From: Dermabacter sp.
Lineage (GTDB): Bacteria > Actinomycetota > Actinomycetes > Actinomycetales > Dermabacteraceae
Assembly (NCBI GenBank): GCA_030538475.1
Contig: JAUNTX010000003.1
Span: 124,001-188,000 of the forward strand
Reading direction: 5' to 3'
Length of the DNA stretch: 64,000 bases
A program made the position numbers and the translations under genes. The notes below the pieces were generated by a model. The model had not been told where the DNA came from. It ran no database searches and saw only the letters and a program-made list of their open reading frames with translations. This document shows, piece by piece, positions 9,432 to 18,040 of this stretch. How positions within the stretch are numbered: the stretch's first letter is position 1; each line of letters opens with the position of its first letter.

Positions 9432-10316
9432 CTAGGCCCCGGGCGCCGACCCCGCGAGCGGGTCAACGACGCCGAAGAGCAGCAGGAGGAACAGGAGCGT
9501 GCCCGCGGCGAGGCGGTACCACACGAAGATCGAGTAGCTGTTCGTCGAGATGAGCTTCATGAACCACACGATCACGACGTAGCCGATGACGAACGCGACC
9601 AGGGTCGCGACGATGATCGCGAGGATGCTCGGCTCTCCCGCGGCGGCGGCCGCGGCCCGCCCGTCGGCGGTCAGCAGCACCGGGACCTCCTTGACGGCCT
9701 TGTAGAGGCCCGACGCGAAGACCGCGGGGATAGCGAGCAGGAACGCGTAGCGGGCGGCGGCCTCGCGGGTGTAGCCGAGCAGCAGGCCCATCGTGATCGT
9801 GCCGCCCGAACGGCTCACGCCCGGGATCAGGGCGAGCGCCTGGGCGAGGCCGTAGAGGATGCCGTCGCGCAGCGTGAGCTGCTTGAGCTCCTTCGTCTGG
9901 CTACCGCGCGCATCGGCGAAGGCGAGCAGGACGGCGAAGAGGATGAGCATGGTCGCCGTGATGTAGAGGTTGCGCAGCGAGTGATCGATCTGGTCCTCGA
10001 ACAGCAAGCCGAGGATGCCGATCGGCAGGGAGCCGAGGATCACGAGCCACCCCATGCGGGCATCGGGATCCGAGCGCGGGATCTTCCCCGCGATCGACAG
10101 ACCCCAGTGCTTGATGATCCGCACGATGTCTTTCCAGAAGTAGATGAGGACCGCGGCCTCGGTGCCGAGCTGGATGATGGCGGTGAACGCCGCGCCGGGC
10201 TCGCGGCCGGGCATGAGCAGCTCCCCCACGACCCGCAGGTGGGCGCTCGAGGAGACCGGAAGAAATTCCGTGAGTCCCTGGACGATGCCGAGGATGATGG
10301 CGTCGAAAATGCTCAT
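9432..10316 (-). CDS. uppP: undecaprenyl-diphosphatase UppP (BacA)
   Basis: UppP dephosphorylates undecaprenyl diphosphate so that the lipid carrier for peptidoglycan can be reused, and its level affects bacitracin resistance. The 294-residue protein is hydrophobic throughout. It opens with the first active-site motif [14 protein letters not shown] (residues 14-27) and carries the second motif [10 protein letters not shown]. It precedes mshC by 77 bases on the same strand. The ATG at 10316 has a GAGGAC ribosome site 8 bases upstream. Confidence 0.96.
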   Translation of the reverse strand: MSIFDAIILGIVQGLTEFLPVSSSAHLRVVGELLMPGREPGAAFTAIIQLGTEAAVLIYFWKDIVRIIKHWGLSIAGKIPRSDPDARMGWLVILGSLPIGILGLLFEDQIDHSLRNLYITATMLILFAVLLAFADARGSQTKELKQLTLRDGILYGLAQALALIPGVSRSGGTITMGLLLGYTREAAARYAFLLAIPAVFASGLYKAVKEVPVLLTADGRAAAAAAGEPSILAIIVATLVAFVIGYVVIVWFMKLISTNSYSIFVWYRLAAGTLLFLLLLFGVVDPLAGSAPGA

Positions 10317-10389
10317 TGAGTCGTCCTCATCGGTTCATAGGGCCGTGGGTCGCACGGACCGGCGGCGCACCGCACAGCGCCGGGTGCAG

Positions 10390-10438
10390 AAAAACACTAC
10401 GCGGCGCCCCCGCACTTCGGGAGCACCGCGCCGTGTGA
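10390..10438 (-). terminator. intrinsic terminator after the acidic small protein gene
   Basis: Read on the minus strand, a GC-rich hairpin (arms CACACGGCGC and GGCGCCGCGTAGTG, with an internal CCCG/CGGG pairing) is followed directly by five Ts. It lies 33 bases past the stop of the gene at 10471-10791 and separates it from uppP. Confidence 0.75.
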
Positions 10439-10470
10439 CGTGTCCTAATCCTCGCCGCAAGCAAAGGTTT

Positions 10471-10791
10471 TTACTCGTCGTTGTCCTCGTCGTCATCATC
10501 CTCGAACTCGTCGTCCTCGTCATCGAGGTCGTCTTCCAGTTCGTCGAAGTCCTCGAAGTCCTCATCAAGGTCTTCGTAGTCATCGTCGTCCTCGAAGATA
10601 ACGAAGGGGGTGGCGACGCCGTAGGCGTCAAAGAGAGCGTCGTCGTAGCGTTCGAAAGTTTCGGAGAGCTGATCGGTGGCGCCTTCGAGGAAGGCGCCGT
10701 CGTCGCCGTCCGATGCCACGGCGGCATCGTAGTGACGTTCGAGCGCGGCAATGAGGGCGGTGAGGGCGGCGCGGGGATCTTTCGTGTTCAT
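10471..10791 (-). CDS. conserved small protein with Asp/Glu tail
   Basis: The 106-residue product starts MNTKDPRAALTALIAALERH, has a predicted helical core to about residue 65 (FERYDDALFDAYGVATPF), and ends in about 40 residues that are almost all Asp and Glu. Proteins of this pattern are conserved in Micrococcales-like actinobacteria and are sometimes annotated as primosomal proteins; I know of no evidence for that role. The frame extends further upstream, but the ATG at 10791 follows a promoter-like TATGTT by exactly six bases and has no Shine-Dalgarno, so the mRNA may be leaderless. A strong terminator follows. Confidence 0.8.
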   Translation of the reverse strand: MNTKDPRAALTALIAALERHYDAAVASDGDDGAFLEGATDQLSETFERYDDALFDAYGVATPFVIFEDDDDYEDLDEDFEDFDELEDDLDDEDDEFEDDDDEDNDE

Positions 10792-10797
10792 GGCCCG

Positions 10798-10826
10798 AAC
10801 ATACCGTGAACTGGGCCCCGGTTGAA
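10798..10826 (-). promoter_or_regulatory. candidate leaderless promoter of the acidic protein gene
   Basis: On the minus strand TTCAAC and TATGTT are 17 bases apart, and TATGTT ends six bases before the ATG at 10791. Transcription would therefore begin at or next to the A of the start codon. Confidence 0.5.
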
Positions 10827-10968
10827 GTCCCAGGCGGCTGCGCTTCCGAAGTTCTCCTCTTCTCACCCCCGTCGTTTCCCGCGTGTTGCCGTCGCGCATG
10901 CCCCGAGTTATGCCCAAGGTCCCCGCGGGGCCCGTGCCCGAGGCCCCCATTCGTGATGAGATGGCGGC

Positions 10969-11457
10969 GTGAGCATCCCTCTTGTCCTTGCCGTCATTCT
11001 CGCGCTCGTCCACCTCCCCTTCGCCATCGGCCTGTCGTGGGTGGATGCCCGCGAGCACCGGCTCCCGAACCTCGGCGTCCTCGCGATCACGGGCGCCGTG
11101 GCCTGCGCGGGCGGGACCTACGCGCTCCTTGTCCCCGAGTTCAGGCAGCAGCTGGCCCTCGCCCTGACCCTCGCGTTCGTGGGCGGCATCGGCGCGATCA
11201 TCCTGGCGCTGGCCATCCCGGGCTCTATCGGGATGGGCGATGCCAAGGTGTTCCCCTCCACCCTCGCCGCGGCGGGGATGCTCGGGCTCGGGCCGCTCGT
11301 CGGAGCACTCGCGTGGATCTGCATCGTGGGAGCCGTGTGCTCCGTCATCGTGCTGCTCGGCACGCGCGGCAACCTCAAGGCCCGCTTTGCATTTGGTCCC
11401 GTGCTGCTCAGCGCGCCCTACGGAGGCGTGGCCCTCACGGCACTCGGAATGCTGTAA
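10969..11457 (+). CDS. A24-family prepilin peptidase
   Basis: This 162-residue membrane protein resembles the catalytic half of type IV prepilin peptidases, which clip leader peptides of pilins and pseudopilins. The two aspartate motifs are visible: WVDAREHRLPN near residue 24 and GMGDAKV near residue 90, set among five or so hydrophobic segments. The N-terminal methylase domain is absent, as usual for the short actinobacterial forms. The GTG at 10969 is chosen because the nearby ATG at 10961 is out of frame. No pilin or secretion ATPase gene is in the window, so its substrate lies elsewhere. Confidence 0.85.
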   Translation: MSIPLVLAVILALVHLPFAIGLSWVDAREHRLPNLGVLAITGAVACAGGTYALLVPEFRQQLALALTLAFVGGIGAIILALAIPGSIGMGDAKVFPSTLAAAGMLGLGPLVGALAWICIVGAVCSVIVLLGTRGNLKARFAFGPVLLSAPYGGVALTALGML

Positions 11458-11496
11458 CGCACGCGGTGTGCGCGGTGTGCGCGGAGTCCGCGCGCG

Positions 11497-11979
11497 TCAG
11501 GCGGGCGTACCGTCGACCGCCGCCCCCTCGAAGCCCAACTGTCGCCACGCCTCATACACGGCGATGGACGCGGAATTGGCTAGGTTCAGTGAGCGCCGCC
11601 CCTCGAGCATCGGGATGCGCACGGCGTCGGTGATGCGCGGATGCCCGAGCACCCAGTCGGGCAGCCCCACGTCTTCGCGGCCGAACAACAGGATGTCCGA
11701 GTCCCGGTAGTCCACCTCGACGTGTGGCGTCTGGGCACGGCCCGTGAAGGCGAAGACGCGCGCGCCGGGCAGCGCGTCCATCGCCGCCTCGAAGCTCGCG
11801 TGCCGCGTGGTCACCGCCAAGTCGTGATAGTCCAACCCCGCCCGCCGCAGGTGAGCGTCCTCGAACCCAAAGCCGAGGGGTTCGATGAGATGGAGGTGCG
11901 CCCCGGTCACCGCGGCCAGCCGGATCGCGTTGCCGGTGTTGCCCGGGATGAGGGGCTCGAAGAACATGATCTGGACCAT
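11497..11979 (-). CDS. trmL: tRNA (cytidine/uridine-2'-O-)-methyltransferase TrmL
   Basis: TrmL methylates the 2'-O of the wobble base 34 in tRNA-Leu isoacceptors. The 160-residue protein is a minimal SPOUT enzyme with the three family motifs: IPGNTGNAIRLAA, LLFGREDVGLP and IPMLEGRRSLNLANSASI, the last forming the trefoil-knot cofactor site. It is convergent with the prepilin peptidase gene 39 bases away and divergent from the small gene at 12086. A tRNA-Leu gene lies 560 bases away, which is probably coincidence. No Shine-Dalgarno is seen before the ATG. Confidence 0.93.
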   Translation of the reverse strand: MVQIMFFEPLIPGNTGNAIRLAAVTGAHLHLIEPLGFGFEDAHLRRAGLDYHDLAVTTRHASFEAAMDALPGARVFAFTGRAQTPHVEVDYRDSDILLFGREDVGLPDWVLGHPRITDAVRIPMLEGRRSLNLANSASIAVYEAWRQLGFEGAAVDGTPA

Positions 11980-12085
11980 CCGGGGAGTGTGTCATGAAAC
12001 GACACGAATGGTCGATTTCTCAGGTGCAGGCAGATAGGGTGACCAAAGTACGACGCATCACGTATCGCCGACACCGGGAGGCCCA

Positions 12086-12427
12086 GTGGGGAACGCACTC
12101 ACGAACGAGGTCCGGCTCGCCTCACGTCTGGCCACGAAGGCCCGCACCGAGGCCATTTCCACCCCGACGCCCGCCACGCTCACCGAGCTGGCCCGCCACC
12201 TGCGGGTCCTGGCAGCGCTGAGCGATGACGAGATTCGCAGCATCGACGACATCTCCCGCCTGCTCGCCGCCGCGTGCCTCGACGATCTGCGGGACGCGCT
12301 CACCGAACGCGACCTCGACGAGCATCGCGACCTCATGGCCCGGGCATCACACCGGCTCACCTCCGCCCACCCGCCCGCTCCGTCGGAAGGGCCGGACTCG
12401 CACGTCCCGCGGGCCCTCGCCGCGTAG
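12086..12427 (+). CDS. hypothetical protein, helical
   Basis: I do not recognise this 113-residue protein. It starts with GTG (GGGAGG lies shortly upstream), is predicted to be largely helical and charged (LTELARHLRVLAALSDDEI, LTERDLDEHRDLMARASHRL), and has no membrane segment, signal or metal-binding motif. It stands between the divergent trmL and the tRNA-Leu gene. Codon use matches its neighbours, so it is likely a real gene, but no function can be proposed. Confidence 0.6.
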   Translation: MGNALTNEVRLASRLATKARTEAISTPTPATLTELARHLRVLAALSDDEIRSIDDISRLLAAACLDDLRDALTERDLDEHRDLMARASHRLTSAHPPAPSEGPDSHVPRALAA

Positions 12428-12496
12428 CCGACGTGATTGTCTTCACGAATGCCCGCCGCGGGCCTGCGCTGGTTTCTACCCGTGCCCAAAGCCTGC

Positions 12497-12502
12497 TAAT
12501 CT
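12497..12502 (+). promoter_or_regulatory. candidate extended -10 element for tRNA-Leu
   Basis: TGCTAATCT places a TAATCT hexamer with an upstream TG dinucleotide 35 bases before the tRNA. The -35 region is weak, so this is tentative. Confidence 0.35.
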
Positions 12503-12537
12503 CAATGAGTCGCAACGAGAGAAGCGGCAAACACCCT

Positions 12538-12623
12538 GTCCGGGTGGCGGAATAGGTAGACGCGCTAGCTTGAGGTGCTAGTGCCCGTATTAGGGCGTGG
12601 GGGTTCAAGTCCCCCCTCGGACA
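12538..12623 (+). tRNA. tRNA-Leu (anticodon GAG)
   Basis: The acceptor arms GTCCGGG and CTCGGAC pair (one G-T), the anticodon stem CTAGC/GCTAG encloses the loop TTGAGGT with anticodon GAG, a long variable arm (CCCGTATTAGGG) marks it as class II, and the T-arm contains GGTTCAAGTC. The discriminator base is A and the CCA end is not encoded. It reads leucine codons CTC and CTT. Confidence 0.95.
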
Positions 12624-12631
12624 CAAAAGTG

Positions 12632-12668
12632 GTCCCCCTCTTCACGAAGGTGAGGAGGGGGACTTTTT
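12632..12668 (+). terminator. intrinsic terminator between tRNA-Leu and aroE
   Basis: GTCCCCCTCTTCAC and GTGAGGAGGGGGAC form a 14-bp stem around a GAAG loop, followed by five Ts. On the opposite strand the stem is followed by ACTTTTG, so it may also end the aroE operon transcript. Confidence 0.9.
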
Positions 12669-12689
12669 GTGCGCGTGAGGCGGCTCGCG

Positions 12690-13568
12690 TTACTCGCTCA
12701 CGTGCCCAAAGGCTGCCTGCTCCATTGCCTCAACGGGCGCCACGTCGATCCCGAGCATGAGTTCCACTTGCCGCGCCGACTGATAGGTGAGCATGTGCGC
12801 GCCCGTGGCGAGCGCGGGGGCTTCGGCGCCGAGGGTCTGAGTCAGCAGGCGGTGGGTGCGGGTGAGTGGCGTGGGATGTGGGGCATACAGCACGTCGAAG
12901 AGCACCCGGGGCGCTCGGTCGAGGGAGCTGACCGCCGCATTCAGGCGCTTGGCGAGGTGTTCGGCGCCGCCGAGCGCGAGCGCGCTGCCCACGACATCCG
13001 AGGTGAAGCCCTCGGGTGCCCGCTCCCAGTCCAGGACCCGAGTGCGCCGCCCCCGCGCCTCAAGAAGCGCCACGAGCGGCGCCAGTTTGTGGGGTGAGCG
13101 GGCGCACAGCGTGAAGGTGGTGCAGCCACGTTCCATGAGCGCCGTAGCGAGCGAAAGCGCGGTGGCGCCCGAACCGTAGATGGTCGCTCTCTCGGCACCC
13201 TCCAGCCCCGCGCGCTTGAGCGCCTTCACGATCCCGTATATGTCCGTGTTGAATCCGGCCCACCTCGTCACCGCTCCCCGTGCGGCGCCGAGCGGCACGA
13301 GCGTGTTGGCAACACCGAGGGCGGCGTGTTCGTCGTGCACGGACGCGAGGGCGAACGCGTGCGCCTTGTGCGGCATCGTCACACTCAGCCCATCGAACCG
13401 GGGCGCCTGCTCCCGCGCGAAACGATCAAAGCCGTCCGAGGCCACCCGCACGCGCTCGTAGCGCGCGTCCGCGATGCCGAGCGCGCGGTAGGCGGCCTCG
13501 TGCAGCGCGGGAGAGATCGAATGCGCAATCGGGTCGCCGATGACGGCGAAACGCCGGAGCTCGCTCAT
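12690..13568 (-). CDS. aroE: shikimate dehydrogenase AroE
   Basis: AroE reduces 3-dehydroshikimate to shikimate with NADPH in aromatic amino acid synthesis. The 292-residue protein has the substrate domain motif IGDPIAHSISPALH at residues 10-23 and the catalytic lysine context SVTMPHKAHA, then the nucleotide-binding domain with YGSGATALS. The glycine-rich loop GSGATA is slightly different from the usual GAGG(A/S). The start overlaps the mltG stop as ATGA, so the two are translationally coupled. It is last in the alaS-ruvX-mltG-aroE operon. Confidence 0.93.
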   Translation of the reverse strand: MSELRRFAVIGDPIAHSISPALHEAAYRALGIADARYERVRVASDGFDRFAREQAPRFDGLSVTMPHKAHAFALASVHDEHAALGVANTLVPLGAARGAVTRWAGFNTDIYGIVKALKRAGLEGAERATIYGSGATALSLATALMERGCTTFTLCARSPHKLAPLVALLEARGRRTRVLDWERAPEGFTSDVVGSALALGGAEHLAKRLNAAVSSLDRAPRVLFDVLYAPHPTPLTRTHRLLTQTLGAEAPALATGAHMLTYQSARQVELMLGIDVAPVEAMEQAAFGHVSE

Positions 13569-14719
13569 CTATTGCGGGCCCATTCCTGCCATTCGCGCAC
13601 GTATTCATCGTGCTGCGCGCGGGTTTCCGAGAACTTCGTTTCCCCGGTTTCCGTGTTGACCGTGACCCAGTACAGCCACGGCCCCTCGGGCGGATTGAGA
13701 ACCGCATCGATCGTGGCATCGCCCGGGTTAGCGATGGGGCCAATCGGCAGGCCCTTGTGCATGTACGTGTTGTACGGCGAATCGGTCGCGCGCTGCTCGG
13801 GGGTCGTGGAGACGGACTCGATGCCGTGGAAGTAGGCAATCGTGGAGTCCAGTTGGAGCGGCATGGGCACGCCTCCGGCCTCGCCGACGCCCTCGAGCCG
13901 GTTGTTGAGGGTGCGCACCACCTTGCCGAAGTCCTCGTCGGTACGCGCTTCCTTTTCCGCGATGGATGCCATCGTGAGCGTCTCGTGCCAGCGGTCCTCG
14001 GGGATGCCCTTGCTCGTGAGCTTCCCCTTCATCTGTTCGACCATGATCGACAAGATGTCTTCGGCGGTCTGATCCTCGCGGAAGTCATACGTGCCGGGCC
14101 AGAGGTAGCCCTCGATGGACTGCGCGGGATTCTCGGGAACGCCGCGCGCCGTGTAGTCCTGGCCCGCCTGGCGGAACGCCTCAATGTCGATGCCGGTCGC
14201 GGCGCTCAGGCGCTCGTAGACCTTTTCCGCGGTGATCCCCTCGGGGATCGTCACGCGGATACCCACGTAACTCGCCGGGTCCAGGAGCAGCTTGAGGGCC
14301 TCGGCCGACGACATCTGTTCGCGCAGCTGATAGCTGCCGGGCGTAATGTTCGAGGCCGCGGGGTTCGCGGCAAACGCGGCGATGAACGGCCCCTGGGTCT
14401 TGATGACCCCCTGATCGACCATGGTGCGGGCAATATCCGTGCCGGTATCGCCGTCGTTAACGACGATCGTGACCGAGCCCGTGCCCTCCCCCTCGAAGTC
14501 ATCGGACTCGCGGTCCAGGCTCACGTTCTGGGTCACCCAGGAATAGCCGAAGTAGCTGCCCGCACCGAGTCCCGCGAGCACGAGAATCACGAGGAGGGCG
14601 GGAAAGAGGCGCACGAGGAGCGGCTGCCGCTTGGCGGCGCGCCTGCGACCGTGGCCGGGCTCCCTGGACCCCGAGTCGGGGGTGCGTCCCATGAGGTCGT
14701 CGAGCGACGAATCTGCCAC
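13565..14719 (-). CDS. mltG: endolytic transglycosylase MltG (YceG-like)
   Basis: MltG cuts nascent glycan strands and so sets peptidoglycan chain length at the membrane. A charged cytoplasmic region (about residues 1-45) precedes one membrane helix (LLVRLFPALLVILVLAGLGA), then the YceG domain with a LysM-like part and the catalytic region containing ASIAEKEA. I place the start at GTG 14719 because AAGGAG sits five bases upstream and it leaves a 2-base gap after ruvX. An upstream in-frame GTG at 14752, which would overlap ruvX by 31 bases, is possible but has a poorly spaced ribosome site. The protein is 384 residues with the chosen start. Confidence 0.92.
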   Translation of the reverse strand: MADSSLDDLMGRTPDSGSREPGHGRRRAAKRQPLLVRLFPALLVILVLAGLGAGSYFGYSWVTQNVSLDRESDDFEGEGTGSVTIVVNDGDTGTDIARTMVDQGVIKTQGPFIAAFAANPAASNITPGSYQLREQMSSAEALKLLLDPASYVGIRVTIPEGITAEKVYERLSAATGIDIEAFRQAGQDYTARGVPENPAQSIEGYLWPGTYDFREDQTAEDILSIMVEQMKGKLTSKGIPEDRWHETLTMASIAEKEARTDEDFGKVVRTLNNRLEGVGEAGGVPMPLQLDSTIAYFHGIESVSTTPEQRATDSPYNTYMHKGLPIGPIANPGDATIDAVLNPPEGPWLYWVTVNTETGETKFSETRAQHDEYVREWQEWARNR

Positions 14720-14721
14720 CG

Positions 14722-15207
14722 TTACTCCTTGATTGTCGGCATCGGTGTCCACGGCTCCCCCGCTGCCGTGCCTCGACCGCGCTCGGTCTCGAGCGCGGTC
14801 TGAAGAATCATAACCGCCGCTACCTGGTCTACAACCGACCGGTGGGTACGGGTTTTGCGGCCGGAGGCGCTCAGGGCGCGGTGCGCGTCAACGGTCGTGA
14901 GGCGTTCGTCCACGAAGAACACCTCGTACTCGCCTTCGCCCTCGAGCGGCTCGAGCGCCACGAGTTCCTCGACGAACGCGCGGGCCTTCTCGGCCGCCGC
15001 GCCCTCGTGACCGGCGAGCGAGCGGGGAAGGCCGACGTAAATCCGCTCTGCCCGTTCCTCGAACATCAACGATTGCAGCTCACGGGCCGCCTCCGCACGC
15101 GGGAGCGTCCGCACCGGCGTGGCGATGAGCCCGTCGAGGTCGCTGCGGGCGATGCCCACGCGAGCATCACCCACATCGACGCCGAGGCGCACGAAGCGCT
15201 CGCTCAA
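14722..15207 (-). CDS. ruvX: RuvX/YqgF family, putative Holliday junction resolvase / pre-16S rRNA nuclease
   Basis: This 161-residue RNase H-fold protein shows GVDVGDARVGIARSD at its N-terminus, YVGLPRSLAG in the middle and VDERLTTVDAHR near the C-terminus, the three acidic active-site motifs of the YqgF family. Members act in 16S rRNA 5'-end maturation or as junction resolvases. The start is a TTG at 15207 that overlaps the alaS stop as TTGA; a GTG at 15192 is the alternative but has no ribosome site. Its position between alaS and mltG is widespread in actinobacteria. Confidence 0.9.
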   Translation of the reverse strand: MSERFVRLGVDVGDARVGIARSDLDGLIATPVRTLPRAEAARELQSLMFEERAERIYVGLPRSLAGHEGAAAEKARAFVEELVALEPLEGEGEYEVFFVDERLTTVDAHRALSASGRKTRTHRSVVDQVAAVMILQTALETERGRGTAAGEPWTPMPTIKE

Positions 15208-17891
15208 CGAGCGGCGCCCTCTGCCGCGGCCCGGCGGACGACGCCGAGCGCGTCAACCTGGGCACCCGGCGTTCCGCCGCCGCCCTGGGCGAGATCGTCC
15301 TTGCCGCCGCCGCGGCCGCCCATCGCCTGAGCGGCATCGCGCAGGATCGCGCCCGCCTTGAGCCCGATCTCGCGCGCGGGAGCGTTCGTCGCGACAACGA
15401 GGGAGACACGCCCGTCGGCCTCACCGGTGACGGCGACGAGGCTTGGGGCCGCATCGCCGAGGCGGGTGCGCAGATCGGTGACCAGCTGGCGCAGATCGTT
15501 CGCGCTCACGCCGTCCCCCGCGTCGTGCACGAGCACGCGGGTCCCGGCGACGTCCACCGCCTGATCCACGAGGGCGCCCGCCTGGGCCTGCAACTGCTGC
15601 CCGCGCATCGCCTGGAGGCTCTTTTCCATGTCCTTGACCCGCTGCGTGAGGGCGCGCACCCGCTCGGGGATGTCCTCGCCGGAGACCTTGAGGATCTCGG
15701 AAAGCTGGGACACGAGCGCGTGCTCCTTCGAGTGGAAGCGGTAGGCGCTATCGCCCACGAGCGCGTCCACGCGGCGCACACCGGAGCCGATGGAGGCCTC
15801 GGAGAGCAGCTGGACGGAGCCGAGGGTGCCGGTCGAGGCCACGTGCGTGCCGCCGCACAGTTCGCGCGACCAGTCGCCGCCGATGGAGACCACGCGCACC
15901 ACGTCGCCGTACTTCTCGCCGAAGAGTGCCTGGGCGCCGATCGCGCGGGCCTCGTCGATGGGCATCTGCTGATCGGTGACCTCGAGGTTGTCCTGCAGGA
16001 GCAGGTTCACGCGCCCCTCGACCTGCTCGAGCGACGTGGTGGGCACCGCGCTCGGGAAGCGGAAGTCGAAGCGCATCCGGCCCGGCGAGTTCTCCGACCC
16101 GGCCTGGACCGCACTCTCGCCGAGTTCTTCGCGCAGCGCCTCGTGCACCATGTGGGTCGCGGTGTGCGCCTTCGCGATCGCGGTGCGGCGCTCACGGTCA
16201 ATCGTGGCGACCGCGCTTTCACCCGCGGCCACCTCACCCTCGATGAGGCGCCCGCGGTGCAGGCTCAGGCCCTTGACCGGCGCCTGCACGTCGTCCACCT
16301 CGATGATGCCGCCACCGGCAAGGCTGATGGTGCCCTGGTCGGCAAGCTGGCCGCCCATCTCCGCGTAGAACGGGGTATCGGCGAGGATCACCTCGACATC
16401 GGCGGGCGCCGCAGCGGACGTGACGAGCGCACCGTCCACCAGAACCGAGCCGACCGTCGTAGCCACCGTGTCCTCTGTGTACCCGAGGAAGGTCGTGCGT
16501 CCCTGCTGCGCGAGGACGTCGTGGAGCACGGCGGTGTCCGTATGGCCCACCTTCTTCGCTTGCGCATCGGCGCGGGCACGCTCGCGCTGCTCCTGCATCG
16601 CGGCGCGGAAACCGACCTCGTCCACCTTGAGGCCCGCCTCGGCGGCCATCTCGAGCGTGAGGTCAATCGGGAACCCGTACGTGTCGTGGAGCGTGAAGGC
16701 GTCGGCCCCCGCGAGCACTCCCTGCCCCTCGCGCTTGAGGCCCGCCGTCACCTGATCAAAGATCTGCGTGCCGTGGCTCAGGGTGCGGCGGAACGCGTCT
16801 TCTTCCCCGTAGAGGATCGCCTCGATGCCCGAGAACTGGGTCTCGAGCACCGGGTAGGAGGTCGCCATCGCGTCCTTGGAAACGGGCAGCAGCTCCGGCA
16901 GGGCAGGCTTGTCGTAGCCGAGCAGCCGCATCGAGCGCACGGCGCGGCGAATGAGGCGCCGCATCACATACCCGCGACCCTCATTCCCGGGGCGCACGCC
17001 GTCGGAGGCGAGCATCATCGCGCTGCGCACGTGATCGGCGACCACGCGCATCCGCACGTCGGCATCCACATCCCCGGCGTTGTAGGTGCGGCCCGTGAGC
17101 TGTTCGGCGGCCGCGATGACCGGGAACACCTGGTCCGTCTCGTACATGTTGTTTTTGCCCTGGAGCAGGTAGGCGAGGCGCTCCACGCCGAGCCCGGTGT
17201 CAATCGACTTCTGCTCGAGCTCGCCGAGCAGCGGGTAGTCCTTGCCGGAGCCCTCCCCGCGCAAGAACTGGTCGAACACGAGGTTCCAGATTTCGAGGTA
17301 GCGGTCCCCGCCCGGATCGACGGTGCCGCCGACGGCCTCGGGGCCGAACTCGGGGCCGCGGTCATAGTGCCACTCGGCGCACGGCCCCGCGGGACCGGGC
17401 TGTCCCGTGGACCAGAAGTTCTCTTCCTTCGGCAGCCGCACGATGTGACCGGCGTCGATGCCGATCTTCCGGGTCAGCACATCGAAGGACTCATCGTCGT
17501 TTTCCCACAGGGTGACCCACAGCCGGTCGCCCTCGAGGCCGTAGCCACCGCGCTCCTGGGGCGTGGTCAGCAGCTCCCACGCGAAATCGATCGCGCCTTC
17601 CTTGAAGTAGTCGCCGAAGCTGAAGTTGCCGGCCATCTGGAAGAAGGTGCCGTGGCGGGTCGTGCGCCCCACGTTCTCGATGTCGTTCGTGCGAATGACC
17701 TTCTGGACGCTCGCCACGCGCGGCCACGGGGCCGTGTCCGTCCCCACGATGTAGGGAATGAAAGGAACCATGCCCGCGACGGTGAAGAGGATCGACGGAT
17801 CGGAGGACACGAGCGAATCGCTCGGAAGAATCTCGTGATCCTTGGTCCTGAAGTAGTCGAGCCACCGACGGGAAACTTCGGACGTCTGCAT
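15204..17891 (-). CDS. alaS: alanine--tRNA ligase
   Basis: AlaS charges tRNA-Ala and edits mischarged Ser/Gly. The 895-residue enzyme has the class II catalytic core at the N-terminus (SSDPSILFTVAGMVPFIPY, RTTRHGTFFQMAGNFSFGDY), the editing domain with zinc ligands HTATH and CGGTH, and the C-terminal C-Ala region rich in Gly (RGGGKDDLAQGGG). The ATG at 17891 is preceded by GGAGGG at suitable spacing; the frame continues upstream without a better start. It follows rpsD by 149 bases and leads the ruvX-mltG-aroE operon. Confidence 0.98.
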   Translation of the reverse strand: MQTSEVSRRWLDYFRTKDHEILPSDSLVSSDPSILFTVAGMVPFIPYIVGTDTAPWPRVASVQKVIRTNDIENVGRTTRHGTFFQMAGNFSFGDYFKEGAIDFAWELLTTPQERGGYGLEGDRLWVTLWENDDESFDVLTRKIGIDAGHIVRLPKEENFWSTGQPGPAGPCAEWHYDRGPEFGPEAVGGTVDPGGDRYLEIWNLVFDQFLRGEGSGKDYPLLGELEQKSIDTGLGVERLAYLLQGKNNMYETDQVFPVIAAAEQLTGRTYNAGDVDADVRMRVVADHVRSAMMLASDGVRPGNEGRGYVMRRLIRRAVRSMRLLGYDKPALPELLPVSKDAMATSYPVLETQFSGIEAILYGEEDAFRRTLSHGTQIFDQVTAGLKREGQGVLAGADAFTLHDTYGFPIDLTLEMAAEAGLKVDEVGFRAAMQEQRERARADAQAKKVGHTDTAVLHDVLAQQGRTTFLGYTEDTVATTVGSVLVDGALVTSAAAPADVEVILADTPFYAEMGGQLADQGTISLAGGGIIEVDDVQAPVKGLSLHRGRLIEGEVAAGESAVATIDRERRTAIAKAHTATHMVHEALREELGESAVQAGSENSPGRMRFDFRFPSAVPTTSLEQVEGRVNLLLQDNLEVTDQQMPIDEARAIGAQALFGEKYGDVVRVVSIGGDWSRELCGGTHVASTGTLGSVQLLSEASIGSGVRRVDALVGDSAYRFHSKEHALVSQLSEILKVSGEDIPERVRALTQRVKDMEKSLQAMRGQQLQAQAGALVDQAVDVAGTRVLVHDAGDGVSANDLRQLVTDLRTRLGDAAPSLVAVTGEADGRVSLVVATNAPAREIGLKAGAILRDAAQAMGGRGGGKDDLAQGGGGTPGAQVDALGVVRRAAAEGAAR

Positions 17892-18040
17892 GCGTGGGTC
17901 CCTCCTGCGGGCATCGGCGCCGCGCGGCGCCGGGGTCGTCTTGGAACGCGAACGCGGCCCCGCCCAAGTGTACGTGGCGTACGGGGCGAAGCCGCGAGGC
18001 GGAGGCGGTGCCGACGGCACTGCCCGGGGTGCTGAAAAGG

